From JABMOV01 sp964344305 (GTDB taxonomy: Bacteria > Fidelibacterota > Marinisomatia > Marinisomatales > JABMOV01): a stretch of 64,000 nucleotides of DNA. The notes beneath the pieces were generated by a model. The model saw only the letters and a list, made by a program, of their open reading frames with translations. It was not told the origin of the DNA and made no database searches. Positions 43,501-52,073 of the stretch are shown here, piece after piece (position 1 is the stretch's first letter; every line of letters starts with the position of its first letter). Location: contig CAYFMT010000006.1 in the NCBI GenBank assembly GCA_964344305.1, positions 1 through 64,000 on the forward strand, read 5' to 3'. A program made the translations under genes and the position numbers.

Positions 43501-44112
43501 TGTCAGTTCTCGTTTTCCGTCAAATAATTTTGGATCCTCGATCAATATGGTGGTTTCTTCATCCCGGTTATAGATTGCCTGGCCGCATGTGGCTTTCCGG
43601 TCTTCTTCTGTCTCCAGAATGATGACATCCCCTGTGGCCGTATAAGAAACGGCATCATTGTTGGGTTTTTTAACGTAGGTCATTCTATCAGCAGTTATAT
43701 CCTGTGTTTTCTGAAGAAGTCTAACATTCCCCATGGCATCACCGCTGTCAATTTCTGAATAAAAAATAAGGGAATCAGTCTCCAGATCGTAGTCATCATC
43801 TTTAATCCGGGTACGACCGAATGTTTTCATCAGATCGCGGTTAGAATCGTAATAGAGAGAATCGCAGGTAAGGGTCATGTCTTCTTTGGTAATGACTACA
43901 TTTCCGGCAAGAGTACCTTCCTTGATTTTATCGCGCCAACGTGCCCTGTCACTTGTGAGGGTGGTGGACTCCTTTGTGAAAATAACGTTACCTGAAAGAA
44001 GCTGGGTGGCAGCACCATTGATGGTTCTATTGATGAGAATATCCGCCTGTTTTAGTCTCAGACGTTTATCCTGGGAGGTGAGTGCATTGCAGAACATCAG
44101 CCCAAGAATCAA
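40561..44112 (-). CDS. lptD: LptD/OstA-like LPS-assembly outer-membrane protein
   Basis: An ~1183-residue LptD-type protein. Residues ~20-460 contain a long run of OstA-type beta-jellyroll strands (ADILINR...LLSGNVIFTKEST, GTLAGNVVITKEDMTLTCDSLYY, GDAMGNVRLLQKTQDITADRMTY). The C-terminal two thirds form the outer-membrane barrel, closing TRYGF with a terminal Phe. It would insert LPS into the outer leaflet. The first standard start in frame is TTG at 44112, which gives a signal-like start lacking positive charge. Reading back nine codons to a CTG at 44139, preceded by AAGGA, adds RTRFSIHLL and makes a better signal peptide. The gene closely follows rarA. Confidence 0.85.
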   Translation of the reverse strand: MILGLMFCNALTSQDKRLRLKQADILINRTINGAATQLLSGNVIFTKESTTLTSDRARWRDKIKEGTLAGNVVITKEDMTLTCDSLYYDSNRDLMKTFGRTRIKDDDYDLETDSLIFYSEIDSGDAMGNVRLLQKTQDITADRMTYVKKPNNDAVSYTATGDVIILETEEDRKATCGQAIYNRDEETTILIEDPKLFDGKRELTGDRIELFYSNEVLQYMHIPSRSHVVSIADGWREMTMNDSIQHRLPVMYQDEMDGNTMRGFFLEGELDSLRLEGMATTLYHIFEDSVYEGKNSASGDTIIMRFGESELEDIFIMGGARGTYTPDTTSEDLSGNIVYNSNNILYDVQDESTILEYDARIQHEATDLTAGYITVDWNTNLLYALPVADGDTITPPILPTLVEKGDEPMVGTSMVYNLKTQKGRIRSGRTKVDDGYYAGQTIRNQGRKTFYIRNSLYTSCELENPHFHFAGERMKMIHKDKIISRPMIFQISHIPIIGLPFIILPHQGGKRHSGWIMPTYGDNKNRGQYLDGGGYFYAPNEYVDSKFIIGFADKQGIRLRNILRYKKRYAFSGSLHLEGKWLLNGTNDIASIRDNYNQDIVFKWTHNQTLRHRQTFKADVKYYSNGAYNYQTGTDISERLNQKATSNIHYSKGWKNGLSFSISANANQDLMAIHKIDSTSVFYVEPKKKDQELTIISGNLPNATFNVGSRNPFKLGSSQRWYNNISTSYRVSLNRSVRTFYKSEEYNDTDSTTSYRWIRDSDGEGLVHNETENSTITHGYSIASPFKIFRYISLNPRISLTTHWYDRYFSANLDSTNNSVVRVEELGFASRTTGSMSMSMNTNIYGLFPIRIGAFGPVRHTITPSIGYSYRPDFSKPFFGHDFGYFETISDTAGNPLIYDRFRGTPQNESKSMTMSLRNIFETKWGEEGNEKRVKLLNWNMNTRYNFAAEEFHLANLSSSFSSRIGNILNIRVSMTHDFYEFDTENKERLPSFRTSRIPMDNGRYVYLPQPRLINASFNTGFSFSGKRWSPILQDSEPDTVAIDTTQSADEDMFQGDLSSRAQRISRMSGGQLWRASFTVNYSLNKSNPDNEIKNFWLSANSSFNITKTWKLAYTARFNMIDTELISSRFSIEKDLHCWELSFNWTPTGPGAGYYLKINVKSPNLRDIKIEEKGGVHRTRYGF

Positions 44113-44128
44113 GAGATGAATGGAAAAC

Positions 44129-45433
44129 CTAGTTCTCAGAGTATCGATCCTTCCATAAGGATTTCAAACGCTTCCGGAAAAAGGATTCATATCCTTGTTC
44201 TGTTGGCTCATAGAATGTCTCTTGGACGGAGTCCGGTGAATAGGAATCTGCTACAAAGTGATCAGGGAAGTCGTGTGGATACTGATACCCTTTGCCATAA
44301 TTCTGTTTTTTCATGAATGATGTTGGCGCATTTCGAAGATGGAGAGGTACACCAGGCGTTGGGTTGTCCTGAACATATTGCTGAGCCGATTTTATGGCTC
44401 TATACGCCGCGTTGGATTTTGGGGCGCTGGCCAGATAGGTTGTTACCTGGGATAAAACAATGGCTGCTTCAGGCATCCCAATGGCATGAACAGCCTGAAA
44501 TCCTGACGACGCCAGTACAAGGCCATGAGGGTCCGCATTACCAACATCTTCGGATGCGAGTATCACAAGTCTCCTGGCAATAAATTCCGGTTTTTCTCCA
44601 CCCTCCAGCATAATGGCAAGCCAGTAAATAGCTGCATCGGGATCACTGCCTCGGACAGATTTAATGAAGGCACTAATGGTATCATAGTGGTAGTCACCAC
44701 TTTTGTCATAGATCTGGGTTGTACTCTGCAATGCTTCAGAAAGTATATCCTCTGAGATCACACCACTATCCCCAACAAGATGTATGCAGATATCCAGTGT
44801 GTTCAACATTTTCCGTGCATCCCCACCACTCGCATTCACTAATTGATTTTTCACTTGATCGGGTATCGTGATTTTCCCGGAGATCAGCTTTACATCTGAC
44901 CTGAATGCATGCTGAATAATAGTTTCAAGGTCGATGGCTCGGAGTGGTTTTAGCACCAGGGTTTTACATCGAGAGAGCAAGGGACTGATCACTTCAAATG
45001 ATGGATTTTCTGTGGTTGCACCAATAAGAATAACAATGCCTTCCTCTACGGCATGGAGAAGCGCGTCCTGCTGAGATTTGCTGAAACGATGGATTTCATC
45101 AATAAACAGGAGTGTATACCGCCCCATCTCTTTTTGATGTCTGCCTGTTTCAATAACGTTTCGCAGATCCTTTACACCACTGCTGACAGCAGATAATTCG
45201 ACAAGGTGTGCATCGGTGGAATTTGCGAGTATTCTCGCAAGGGTGGTTTTCCCGGAGCCAGGAGGTCCCCACAAAATGATTGAGAAAAGAGACTTGGCAT
45301 CCGTTATTCTTGATAGAATTTTCCCGGAGGAAAGCAAATGAGTTTGTCCCACGAATTCATCCAGGGATCGGGGGCGAATTCTGTCTGCCAGCGGGGGTAA
45401 ATGTGTATCAAATAATGAGGTTGTTCTGGACAC
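44129..45433 (-). CDS. rarA: Replication-associated recombination protein A (RarA/MgsA)
   Basis: A 434-residue AAA+ clamp-loader-like ATPase acting at stalled forks. It opens PLADRIRPRSLDEFVGQ. Walker A is GPPGSGKTTLAR, Walker B LLFIDEIHRFSKSQQDALL, sensor 1 GATTENPSFEV. The tetramerisation domain follows (SASGGDARKMLN-type region, DPDAAIYWLAIMLEGGE). It starts with GTG at 45433. The end nearly abuts or overlaps the lptD-like gene depending on that gene's start. Confidence 0.94.
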   Translation of the reverse strand: MSRTTSLFDTHLPPLADRIRPRSLDEFVGQTHLLSSGKILSRITDAKSLFSIILWGPPGSGKTTLARILANSTDAHLVELSAVSSGVKDLRNVIETGRHQKEMGRYTLLFIDEIHRFSKSQQDALLHAVEEGIVILIGATTENPSFEVISPLLSRCKTLVLKPLRAIDLETIIQHAFRSDVKLISGKITIPDQVKNQLVNASGGDARKMLNTLDICIHLVGDSGVISEDILSEALQSTTQIYDKSGDYHYDTISAFIKSVRGSDPDAAIYWLAIMLEGGEKPEFIARRLVILASEDVGNADPHGLVLASSGFQAVHAIGMPEAAIVLSQVTTYLASAPKSNAAYRAIKSAQQYVQDNPTPGVPLHLRNAPTSFMKKQNYGKGYQYPHDFPDHFVADSYSPDSVQETFYEPTEQGYESFFRKRLKSLWKDRYSEN

Positions 45434-45616
45434 GGCGTATTTGAATCAAATTGAATTTCTAAAGTTAGCTTATATTTATTCGAGAAAACAGTCGCCAGTT
45501 CCCATGGTATTTTCAGGTTGTTTACATTCCACAAGAAATCAACTTAAAACTGTGGGTGAGGATTTTTATTCAATAATATATTTCAACATGATCCTGATTA
45601 AATGTGGAGTTGAATC

Positions 45617-46009
45617 TTGATACGAGCTGTTATTGTTCTTGCTTTACTTATTGGATGTGGTCAAAAAGGGGAAACCCACGTGCTGGACAGCGGACTCACA
45701 ATCATCATCCAAAAGGAAGGCGATGGAGATCCAGCGGATGCACTGGATATCCTGGATGTTTGCTATACAGGGAAACTGGAAGATGGTACTATCTTCGATG
45801 AAAACAACTATTCCTTTAAGTTTACCCTGGGAGCCGGTTGGGTCATTGATGGATGGGAGGAAGGTCTTGTGGGGATGAAAGTTGGCGGAAAAAGAAGGTT
45901 GATTGTGTCACCTGACCTGGGATATGGTCAGCAGGATTCTATCGAGGTAATCCCACCGGGGTCCACACTTATATTCGATATTGAGCTGATTGGATTGGAA
46001 AAATTTTAG
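45617..46009 (+). CDS. FKBP-type peptidyl-prolyl isomerase lipoprotein
   Basis: A 130-residue protein with a short lipoprotein signal (VIVLALLIGCG, lipobox LIGC) and one FKBP domain: VCYTGKLEDGTIFDEN, WVIDGWEEGLVGMKVGGKRRL, SPDLGYG and IPPGSTLIFDIELIG. It would catalyse proline isomerisation during folding of envelope proteins. The start is a TTG at 45617 with GGAG seven bases upstream. The 183-base gap to divergent rarA shows no other gene. Confidence 0.9.
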   Translation: MIRAVIVLALLIGCGQKGETHVLDSGLTIIIQKEGDGDPADALDILDVCYTGKLEDGTIFDENNYSFKFTLGAGWVIDGWEEGLVGMKVGGKRRLIVSPDLGYGQQDSIEVIPPGSTLIFDIELIGLEKF

Positions 46010-46160
46010 CTGACAAGAATTTAGATGCTGGTAGGTGGGTGTCTCACATATAGATACAATTTATCTCAACGGTTTCTAGGCTACTAATCTCGCATATTTC
46101 TCTTTTGCCACGGAAAGTTTAAAGTGGTATCTTTCCCTCTCATTATACTTTGCAAAAACC

Positions 46161-46985
46161 ATGCCCAACGATAATCAACCTGACATAATCTTCGGGGGAT
46201 CAACACTGCCTCTTATTGCTGGCCCCTGTGTTATTGAAAATATGGACCATGCCTTGAAAATGGCAGAATCTATTAAAAAAATAGCGGATGAATTGGATAT
46301 TCCTTACATATACAAGTCATCCTTTGATAAGGCAAACCGAACCTCAATTGATTCCTATCGTGGCCCAGGTCTGGATCGGGGCCTGGAGATTCTTCACCAG
46401 GTGAAGAATGAGACGGGAGTAAAGGTAACCACTGATATTCACTCTTCAGATCAGGTACAGGCTGTCGCTGAGGTGGCGGATATTTTACAAATTCCAGCTT
46501 TTCTCTGTCGGCAAACTGACCTTCTTATCGCTGCTGCGAAAACCGGTCGCCCTGTCAATGTGAAACGCGGACAATTTTTATCCCCGAATAAAATGAAACA
46601 TGTTTCCAGAAAACTGGAAGAAGCAGGTGCAGACATCATTTTATTGACAGAAAGGGGAACCACTTTTGGACATGATGGCCTGGTAACAGATCTTCGGTCT
46701 ATTGCCATTATGCAGGAAACAGGACACCATGTAATATTTGATGCCACACACAGTGCTCAGGTCCCGGGATCAAGCGGAAGTAAAACAGGCGGGCAGAGGG
46801 AATTTATTCCAATGATGATTCGAGCAGCTGTGGCATCCGGATGTGATGGGTTATTCATGGAAGTTCATGATGACCCGGATACAGCCATGTCCGACGCATC
46901 CACTCAATGGCCCATCTATCAGCTAAAAGATGTACTGCTGGAAGCAAAAAAATTCAGGGAGACATATTGTGAATTATACACCTGA
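46161..46985 (+). CDS. kdsA: 3-deoxy-8-phosphooctulonate (KDO-8-P) synthase
   Basis: A 274-residue KdsA making KDO-8-phosphate from arabinose 5-phosphate and PEP for LPS core. Signatures: YKSSFDKANRTSI, GPGLDRGL, VNVKRGQFLSP and FDATHSAQVPG. The N-terminal GPCVIEN has Cys where non-metal enzymes have Asn, and FMEVHDDPDTAMSDA supplies the other ligands, so this is the metal-dependent class. First gene of the kdsA-kdsC-lptC-lptB-rpoN operon; 151 gene-free bases precede it. Confidence 0.96.
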   Translation: MPNDNQPDIIFGGSTLPLIAGPCVIENMDHALKMAESIKKIADELDIPYIYKSSFDKANRTSIDSYRGPGLDRGLEILHQVKNETGVKVTTDIHSSDQVQAVAEVADILQIPAFLCRQTDLLIAAAKTGRPVNVKRGQFLSPNKMKHVSRKLEEAGADIILLTERGTTFGHDGLVTDLRSIAIMQETGHHVIFDATHSAQVPGSSGSKTGGQREFIPMMIRAAVASGCDGLFMEVHDDPDTAMSDASTQWPIYQLKDVLLEAKKFRETYCELYT

Positions 46986-47526
46986 GCTCAGGGAAAAGTT
47001 ATCTCGAGTGAAAATGATCATAACGGATGTGGATGGTGTTCTGACAGATGGTGCTATTTACAAAGGCGCTGAAGGGATGGAATACAAACGGTTTTCTGTC
47101 GAGGATGGCGCCGGGATGGCCGTGGCTCGCGCTGCAAATCTACGAGTGGCATGGATATCAGGACGATATAGTGACGCAACAGAATCACGTGCAAAAGAGT
47201 TGAAAATTGAAGATGTATATAACGGTGTACTGAATAAACTGATCCCGTATGAAGAGCTCCTTGAGAAATACAATGTTTCGGATGACGAAGTGGCATATAT
47301 CGGAGATGGGTTGATTGACCTAGTCCTCCTTGAAAGGGTGGGGGTTCCAATATCAGTTGAAAACGCATATTCCATGGTAAAGGAGTCAGCCATCTATGTC
47401 ACGGAGGCTCAGGGGGGCTGGGGTGCTTTCAGAGAAGCCGTTGATTGGATTTTAAAAGGTCAGGGAACCTTTACCAGTACACTTTCTAATCTCAGAAATG
47501 ATCTGTTAAAAAGTCCCAGCCAGTGA
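46969..47526 (+). CDS. kdsC: KDO-8-phosphate phosphatase KdsC
   Basis: A 185-residue HAD-superfamily phosphatase that releases free KDO. The nucleophile loop is ITDVDGVLTDG (Asp20, Asp22). RFSVEDGAGMAVARAA and WISGRYSDATESRAKEL follow, and the acidic motif is AYIGDGLIDLVLL. There is no cap domain, as expected for KdsC. The GTG at 46969 has AGGGAG in front and overlaps kdsA by 17 bases. Its own stop overlaps the lptC start (GTGA). Confidence 0.93.
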   Translation: MNYTPELREKLSRVKMIITDVDGVLTDGAIYKGAEGMEYKRFSVEDGAGMAVARAANLRVAWISGRYSDATESRAKELKIEDVYNGVLNKLIPYEELLEKYNVSDDEVAYIGDGLIDLVLLERVGVPISVENAYSMVKESAIYVTEAQGGWGAFREAVDWILKGQGTFTSTLSNLRNDLLKSPSQ

Positions 47527-48074
47527 AACAATTTGTCATAGACTCTAAGCTGGCGTGGTTCTTGACATCATTATGGCTTGTTTTATCCTGCTCTGTGCCC
47601 GAGTCCAACGAAACGGGAGACACCCGCGAGGGAAGACCGGACATGGAAAGCTGGATGGTATCCATCACATTTACAGAGGAAGGGAAAACCAGGGCAATCG
47701 TGCATGCTAATCATTTGCAGAAATTCAATGACAGACAATACGTCCAGGTTGATGGAAATGTGAATATAGATTTTTTTGATGAATTTGAAACACACACATC
47801 CCTGCTCACATCAGAATTTGCAGAAGTCGAGGAGGCGACAAACTACATGGTAGCGATGGAAAATGTTGTTGTGGTTTCCGACAGTGGTATTACCCTGTAT
47901 ACCGACACATTATCAATGGATCAGGATGCGCAGGTTATTTTTACGGATGATCCTGTTATGGTGACCACGCTTGAGCAGGATACACTCTACGGCATTGGAT
48001 TTGAATCTGATTTAAAAATGGAAGAATGGCAAATACTTCAACCTTCAGGAGTGACATCCCGCGATGCAGAATAA
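47523..48074 (+). CDS. lptC: LPS export protein LptC-like
   Basis: A 183-residue protein with an N-terminal hydrophobic/lipobox-like segment (LTSLWLVLSC). The OstA/LptC beta-jellyroll follows (FTEEGKTRAIVHANHLQKF, VQVDGNVNIDFFDEFETHTSLLTSEFAEV). Sequence is only moderately conserved, but the position between kdsC and lptB and the length match LptC, the bitopic periplasmic partner of LptB2FG. The start is GTG at 47523. It overlaps lptB by 11 bases. Confidence 0.85.
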   Translation: MKQFVIDSKLAWFLTSLWLVLSCSVPESNETGDTREGRPDMESWMVSITFTEEGKTRAIVHANHLQKFNDRQYVQVDGNVNIDFFDEFETHTSLLTSEFAEVEEATNYMVAMENVVVVSDSGITLYTDTLSMDQDAQVIFTDDPVMVTTLEQDTLYGIGFESDLKMEEWQILQPSGVTSRDAE

Positions 48075-48801
48075 TCATAAAACCCTTCGCGCAAAAGGAT
48101 TACACAAGCAATACGGAAAACGATGGGTTGTTCGGGATGTTGATCTTGAGGTTCACAAAGGAGAAATCGTTGGATTATTAGGTCCTAACGGCGCCGGTAA
48201 AACCACAACTTTCTACATGATCACAGGAATGATCCGCCCATCAAAAGGTCATATTTATCTTGATAACGCAGATATTTCCAAGGATGCCATGTATCGTCGT
48301 GCTAGGCAGGGGATCGGATACCTGGCCCAGGAACCATCCATTTTTGGCAAATTAACCGTAGAAGAAAATCTAAAACTTGTGCTCGAAATGACATCCCTGT
48401 CAAAAAAAGACCAGATCAATCGAATGGAACAATTACTGGATGATCTTTCCATTCAGCATATAAGGAAAAACAAGGGGATGAGATTGTCCGGAGGTGAACG
48501 ACGCAGGGTAGAGATATGCAGGTGCCTTGCCATGGAACCAGACTTCATTCTTCTGGATGAACCATTTGCAGGGGTTGATCCCATTGCAGTAGAAGATATC
48601 CAATCCATTGTGGCATCATTGAAAGAACGCAATATTGGCGTTCTGATTACAGACCATAATGTTCGGGAGACTCTATCGATTACAGATAGATCGTACCTAC
48701 TGTTCGATGGGAAAATTCTTATGTCAGGGACCTCAGAATCCCTGGCCAATGATCCTGAAGCGCGCCGTCTTTACCTGGGAGAGAGATTCAGACTGGATTA
48801 A
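48064..48801 (+). CDS. lptB: LPS export ABC transporter ATPase LptB
   Basis: A 245-residue ABC ATPase that powers LPS extraction from the inner membrane. Walker A GPNGAGKTT, Q-loop YLAQEPSIF, signature LSGGERRRVEI, Walker B ILLDEPFAGVDP, H-loop ITDHNVRETL. The C-terminal MSGTSESLANDPEARRLYLGERF is typical of LptB (YhbG). No lptA lies between lptC and lptB as in E. coli, nor lptF/lptG anywhere in the window. Confidence 0.97.
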   Translation: MQNNHKTLRAKGLHKQYGKRWVVRDVDLEVHKGEIVGLLGPNGAGKTTTFYMITGMIRPSKGHIYLDNADISKDAMYRRARQGIGYLAQEPSIFGKLTVEENLKLVLEMTSLSKKDQINRMEQLLDDLSIQHIRKNKGMRLSGGERRRVEICRCLAMEPDFILLDEPFAGVDPIAVEDIQSIVASLKERNIGVLITDHNVRETLSITDRSYLLFDGKILMSGTSESLANDPEARRLYLGERFRLD

Positions 48802-48803
48802 TC

Positions 48804-50159
48804 ATGCGCCTTGAACAGATCCTTGCCCAGAAACAGATTCTTGCACCACAGCAGATTTTACAGGCGTCACTCCTTCAATTAAACACCATCAACCTTGAGC
48901 AAAAGATTCTCGATGAACTGGAATCAAACCCGGTGCTGGAACAGGCTGAACCAAAAGACTCTAAAGAAGAGCAAACAGAAAATGGCGAATTGGATCGAGA
49001 TGTGGATTCCCCTGATGATTTTGATGAATATGAACCCCCGAATGTGTACCACAAAGCCGATGATGATTTCAATGCACCCCTGGCCGAACGACTTGATTTC
49101 GGTGAATACCTCATTAAGCAATTATCGGATACAACTCTCAGTGACGAGGAAAGGTTGATCGCTGAAGAAATTCTATTCAATCTGGACGACAGGGGTTACC
49201 TGGCCACAGAATTGATCCTAATTGCAGACCGTTTTGGGCTGGAGGAATCAGATATTGAGCATGTTTTAGAGATCGTACAGCACTTGGAACCAAAAGGGAT
49301 TGCTGCAAGAAATCTTCGCGAATGTCTCCTTATTCAACTTGATTACGATTTGGAGAGTCCTGCTTACCAAATTGTAAAATTCCATTTTGATGATTTTGCC
49401 AATCGGCGGTTCGAATCAGTTCAGTTTAAAAGCGGACTGACACCGGATGAATTATCCGATGCCATTTCCACTATTTCACAGCTAAACCCACGCCCGGGAG
49501 AATCTACGAGTCTTGCGAAAGATGACGTGGTCATTCCTGATGTGATTGTTCGGGAACAAAATGGAGAATTCGTGATTCAGGTGAACGATGGAGGGTTACC
49601 TGAATTACGTATCAGCAATGACTATTTATCCATGATGGATGCCAAAGCTGGGCTCCATGCGGATGCAAGATCCTACCTGCGAAAAAAAATCGATGCAGGA
49701 CACTGGTTTATTCAGGCCATTGAGCAACGCCGTCAAACCATGACCAATGTAACACAATCCATTATTGATCGGCAGCGGGAGTTTTTTATGGGAAATATTC
49801 AGCATTTGAACCCAATGAAACTCCAGGATATAGCCGATGAAATTGGTATGGATATCTCCACCATATCGCGATCCACCCGCGGGAAATATGTAGACACCAT
49901 ATACGGGGTATTTGAGTTGAAGTCATTTTTTACCGAAGGAATGGCAAAGGACGATGGATCCATGGTGAGTACCAATGAAATAAAGCAAGCACTGAAAGAG
50001 ATCATTGACAACGAAGATAAAACCAAACCACTCAATGACGAAAAATTAGGAAAACTATTGAACGAACAAGGGTATCCCATCGCCAGGCGTACCGTGGCCA
50101 AATACAGGGAACAATTACATTTTCCCGTGGCCCGTTTAAGACGTGAAATGCAGGGATAA
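48804..50159 (+). CDS. rpoN: RNA polymerase sigma-54 factor RpoN
   Basis: A 451-residue sigma-54. The Gln/Leu-rich activator-interaction region opens the protein (LEQILAQKQILAPQQILQAS...), an acidic linker follows (~45-80), then the core-binding domain. The C-terminal HTH is DISTISRSTRGKYVDT, and the RpoN box is ARRTVAKYREQL near residue 430. It recognises -24/-12 promoters and needs AAA+ activators; none is encoded here. It follows lptB by two bases, the arrangement also seen in proteobacteria. Confidence 0.96.
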   Translation: MRLEQILAQKQILAPQQILQASLLQLNTINLEQKILDELESNPVLEQAEPKDSKEEQTENGELDRDVDSPDDFDEYEPPNVYHKADDDFNAPLAERLDFGEYLIKQLSDTTLSDEERLIAEEILFNLDDRGYLATELILIADRFGLEESDIEHVLEIVQHLEPKGIAARNLRECLLIQLDYDLESPAYQIVKFHFDDFANRRFESVQFKSGLTPDELSDAISTISQLNPRPGESTSLAKDDVVIPDVIVREQNGEFVIQVNDGGLPELRISNDYLSMMDAKAGLHADARSYLRKKIDAGHWFIQAIEQRRQTMTNVTQSIIDRQREFFMGNIQHLNPMKLQDIADEIGMDISTISRSTRGKYVDTIYGVFELKSFFTEGMAKDDGSMVSTNEIKQALKEIIDNEDKTKPLNDEKLGKLLNEQGYPIARRTVAKYREQLHFPVARLRREMQG

Positions 50160-50176
50160 CAAGAAAGGAATATCAA

Positions 50177-51148
50177 ATGGCTCGAAAAAAGATTGTTATT
50201 GGGGATCAGGAAATAAAGATTCCCAACACACTCCTCACACTGGGGATTATCCCCATCATACTGATTCTGCTGGGGCTATGGCTCGTCACCGGGGTTTATA
50301 AGGTTGGCCCGGATGAAGTGGGCGTGGTACGAACATTCGGAGATGTATCTCGAACCGTAGGACCGGGACTTCGATTCCACATTCCATATCCGGTTGAAAC
50401 GGTGGATACACCAAAAGTAACAGAGGTCAAAAGGATTGAGATAGGTTTTCGTTCCCTTGGGAAGCAATTCCGAAAAATGGAAAATGAAAGCCTCATGCTT
50501 ACTGGAGATGAAAACATAGTGGATGCTGAACTCATTGTTCAGTACAAAATCAAAGATCCGGTGAATTACCTCTACAAATTTGTTGAACCAGAGATTACGG
50601 TCCGGGAAGCATCCGAAGCATCACTTCGTACTGTGATCGGCCGTCACACCATTGATGAAGCATTGACGGACGGAAAATTCACTATCCAGGAGGAAACAAA
50701 AACCCTGTTGCAGGAAGTCCTCGATAAATATGAAACAGGTATCCTCATCGTGGCTGTGCAGCTTCAGGCTGTATCCCCGCCAAACCAGGTGGTGGCCGCA
50801 TTCAAGGATGTGGCATCAGCCAAGGAAGATAAGAATCGTATGATCAATCAGGCAGAAGGGTATAGAAATGATGTCATTCCCAAAGCGCGCGGAGAAGCGG
50901 AAGCACGGATCAGTGAAGCAGAAGGATTCAGAGAAGCAAGAATCAAGCGCGCTGAAGGTGATGTAGCAAAATTCCGTGCCATCCTGGCTGAATACAAAAA
51001 AGCCAAGGACATCACTGAAAAACGCCTTTACCTTGAAGCCATGGAAGAAATTTTGCCCGGCATTAAGAAATATATCGTGCCGAAGGGAGGAGATGGCAAT
51101 TTGCTCAATCTCCTGAATCTCACATCTGATGGAAAAGGAGGCAAGTAA
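50177..51148 (+). CDS. hflK: HflK-like SPFH/stomatin membrane protein
   Basis: A 323-residue SPFH-domain protein. One N-terminal membrane helix (LLTLGIIPIILILLGLWLVTG) precedes the band-7 domain (VGPDEVGVVRTFGDVSRTVGPGLRFHIPYPVE). A long coiled-coil rich in Ala/Glu/Arg follows (AEGYRNDVIPKARGEAEAR). HflK/HflC form a cage around the FtsH protease. The Gly/Gln-rich N-terminus of E. coli HflK is missing. Its stop overlaps the hflC ATG. Confidence 0.92.
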   Translation: MARKKIVIGDQEIKIPNTLLTLGIIPIILILLGLWLVTGVYKVGPDEVGVVRTFGDVSRTVGPGLRFHIPYPVETVDTPKVTEVKRIEIGFRSLGKQFRKMENESLMLTGDENIVDAELIVQYKIKDPVNYLYKFVEPEITVREASEASLRTVIGRHTIDEALTDGKFTIQEETKTLLQEVLDKYETGILIVAVQLQAVSPPNQVVAAFKDVASAKEDKNRMINQAEGYRNDVIPKARGEAEARISEAEGFREARIKRAEGDVAKFRAILAEYKKAKDITEKRLYLEAMEEILPGIKKYIVPKGGDGNLLNLLNLTSDGKGGK

Positions 51149-51996
51149 TGAGGAAAGCATTATTGGCTATCGTACTGCTTGCCCTGGTTATTATCTGGTC
51201 AACAGTATTTATTGTGGACATTACAGAACAAATTGTGATTCTACAGTTTGGTAAACCGGTTCGCACTATCTATGAACCTGGTCTGAACATGAAACTACCG
51301 GCCCCATTCCAGAATGCCATTGCCATTGACAAGAGGTTGCTGGAATATGATGTTCCGCCTGAAGAGATCCTCAGCAAGGATAAAAAAACACTCATCGTGG
51401 ACAATTATGTCAGGTGGCGTATTGTTGATCCGCTTTTGTTCCTGCAGACTGTACAGGCAATACCAAATGCTGTAACACGCCTGGATGACATTGTGTATTC
51501 AGAATTGCGTCGGGAGCTGGGTACCCACGACATGGCAGAGATTATCACAGAGAACCGTGAATTGATCATGGAAAAAGTCACCGAATTGAGCAATGAAGCC
51601 GGAAAAGAATACGGTATTGAAGTTGTGGATGTGCGTATCCGCAGGGTGGACCTGCCTGAAGAAAATGAGGCATCCATTTATGCCCGAATGGAAGCAGAAC
51701 GGAATCGTCAGGCGAATAAATTCCGATCCGAAGGTGAAGAGGAAGCCAAAAAGATTCGTGCAACAACAGATCGTGATCGCACGGTACTCCTTGCTGAATC
51801 TTATAAGAAATCTGAAGAAATTCGTGGTGAAGGTGAAGCTAAAGCAGCGGATATATATGCACAGTCCTTTAATAGCGACCCGGAATTCTATGAATTCATG
51901 CGAACACTGGAAGCTTATAAAAAGATACTGGACAACAACACTACGCTTGTATTACCGGGAGATGCAGAAATATTCAAGCTGTTAAATGAAAAATAG
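51148..51996 (+). CDS. hflC: HflC-like SPFH/stomatin membrane protein
   Basis: A 282-residue partner of HflK. It has an N-terminal membrane helix (LLAIVLLALVIIWSTVFIV), a band-7 domain (QFGKPVRTIYEPGLNMKLPAPFQNA) and the RIRRVDLPEENEASIYARM segment typical of HflC, ending in a coiled coil. It modulates FtsH activity at the inner membrane. ftsH is not in the window. A stem-loop follows the gene. Confidence 0.93.
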   Translation: MRKALLAIVLLALVIIWSTVFIVDITEQIVILQFGKPVRTIYEPGLNMKLPAPFQNAIAIDKRLLEYDVPPEEILSKDKKTLIVDNYVRWRIVDPLLFLQTVQAIPNAVTRLDDIVYSELRRELGTHDMAEIITENRELIMEKVTELSNEAGKEYGIEVVDVRIRRVDLPEENEASIYARMEAERNRQANKFRSEGEEEAKKIRATTDRDRTVLLAESYKKSEEIRGEGEAKAADIYAQSFNSDPEFYEFMRTLEAYKKILDNNTTLVLPGDAEIFKLLNEK

Positions 51997-52017
51997 TTAG
52001 AACAATTGAAAGTATCG

Positions 52018-52036
52018 GGGTGGCTTTCCGCCACCC
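52018..52036 (+). terminator. Stem-loop between hflC and hslV
   Basis: GGGTGGC (52018-52024) pairs perfectly with GCCACCC (52030-52036) over a five-base loop. No T run follows, so it may be an attenuator or mRNA-stability element rather than a full terminator. Confidence 0.4.
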
Positions 52037-52073
52037 TGGTACATGATGATTTTAACCTGTAAAGGAGATAGAT

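Noticed and set aside
45304..45534. A 76-codon minus-strand frame at the rarA start
   Set aside because: Out of frame with rarA and mostly overlapping it; no supporting motif.
49400..49420. tRNA T-loop-like GGTTCGAATC
   Set aside because: It lies within rpoN with no accompanying cloverleaf arms.
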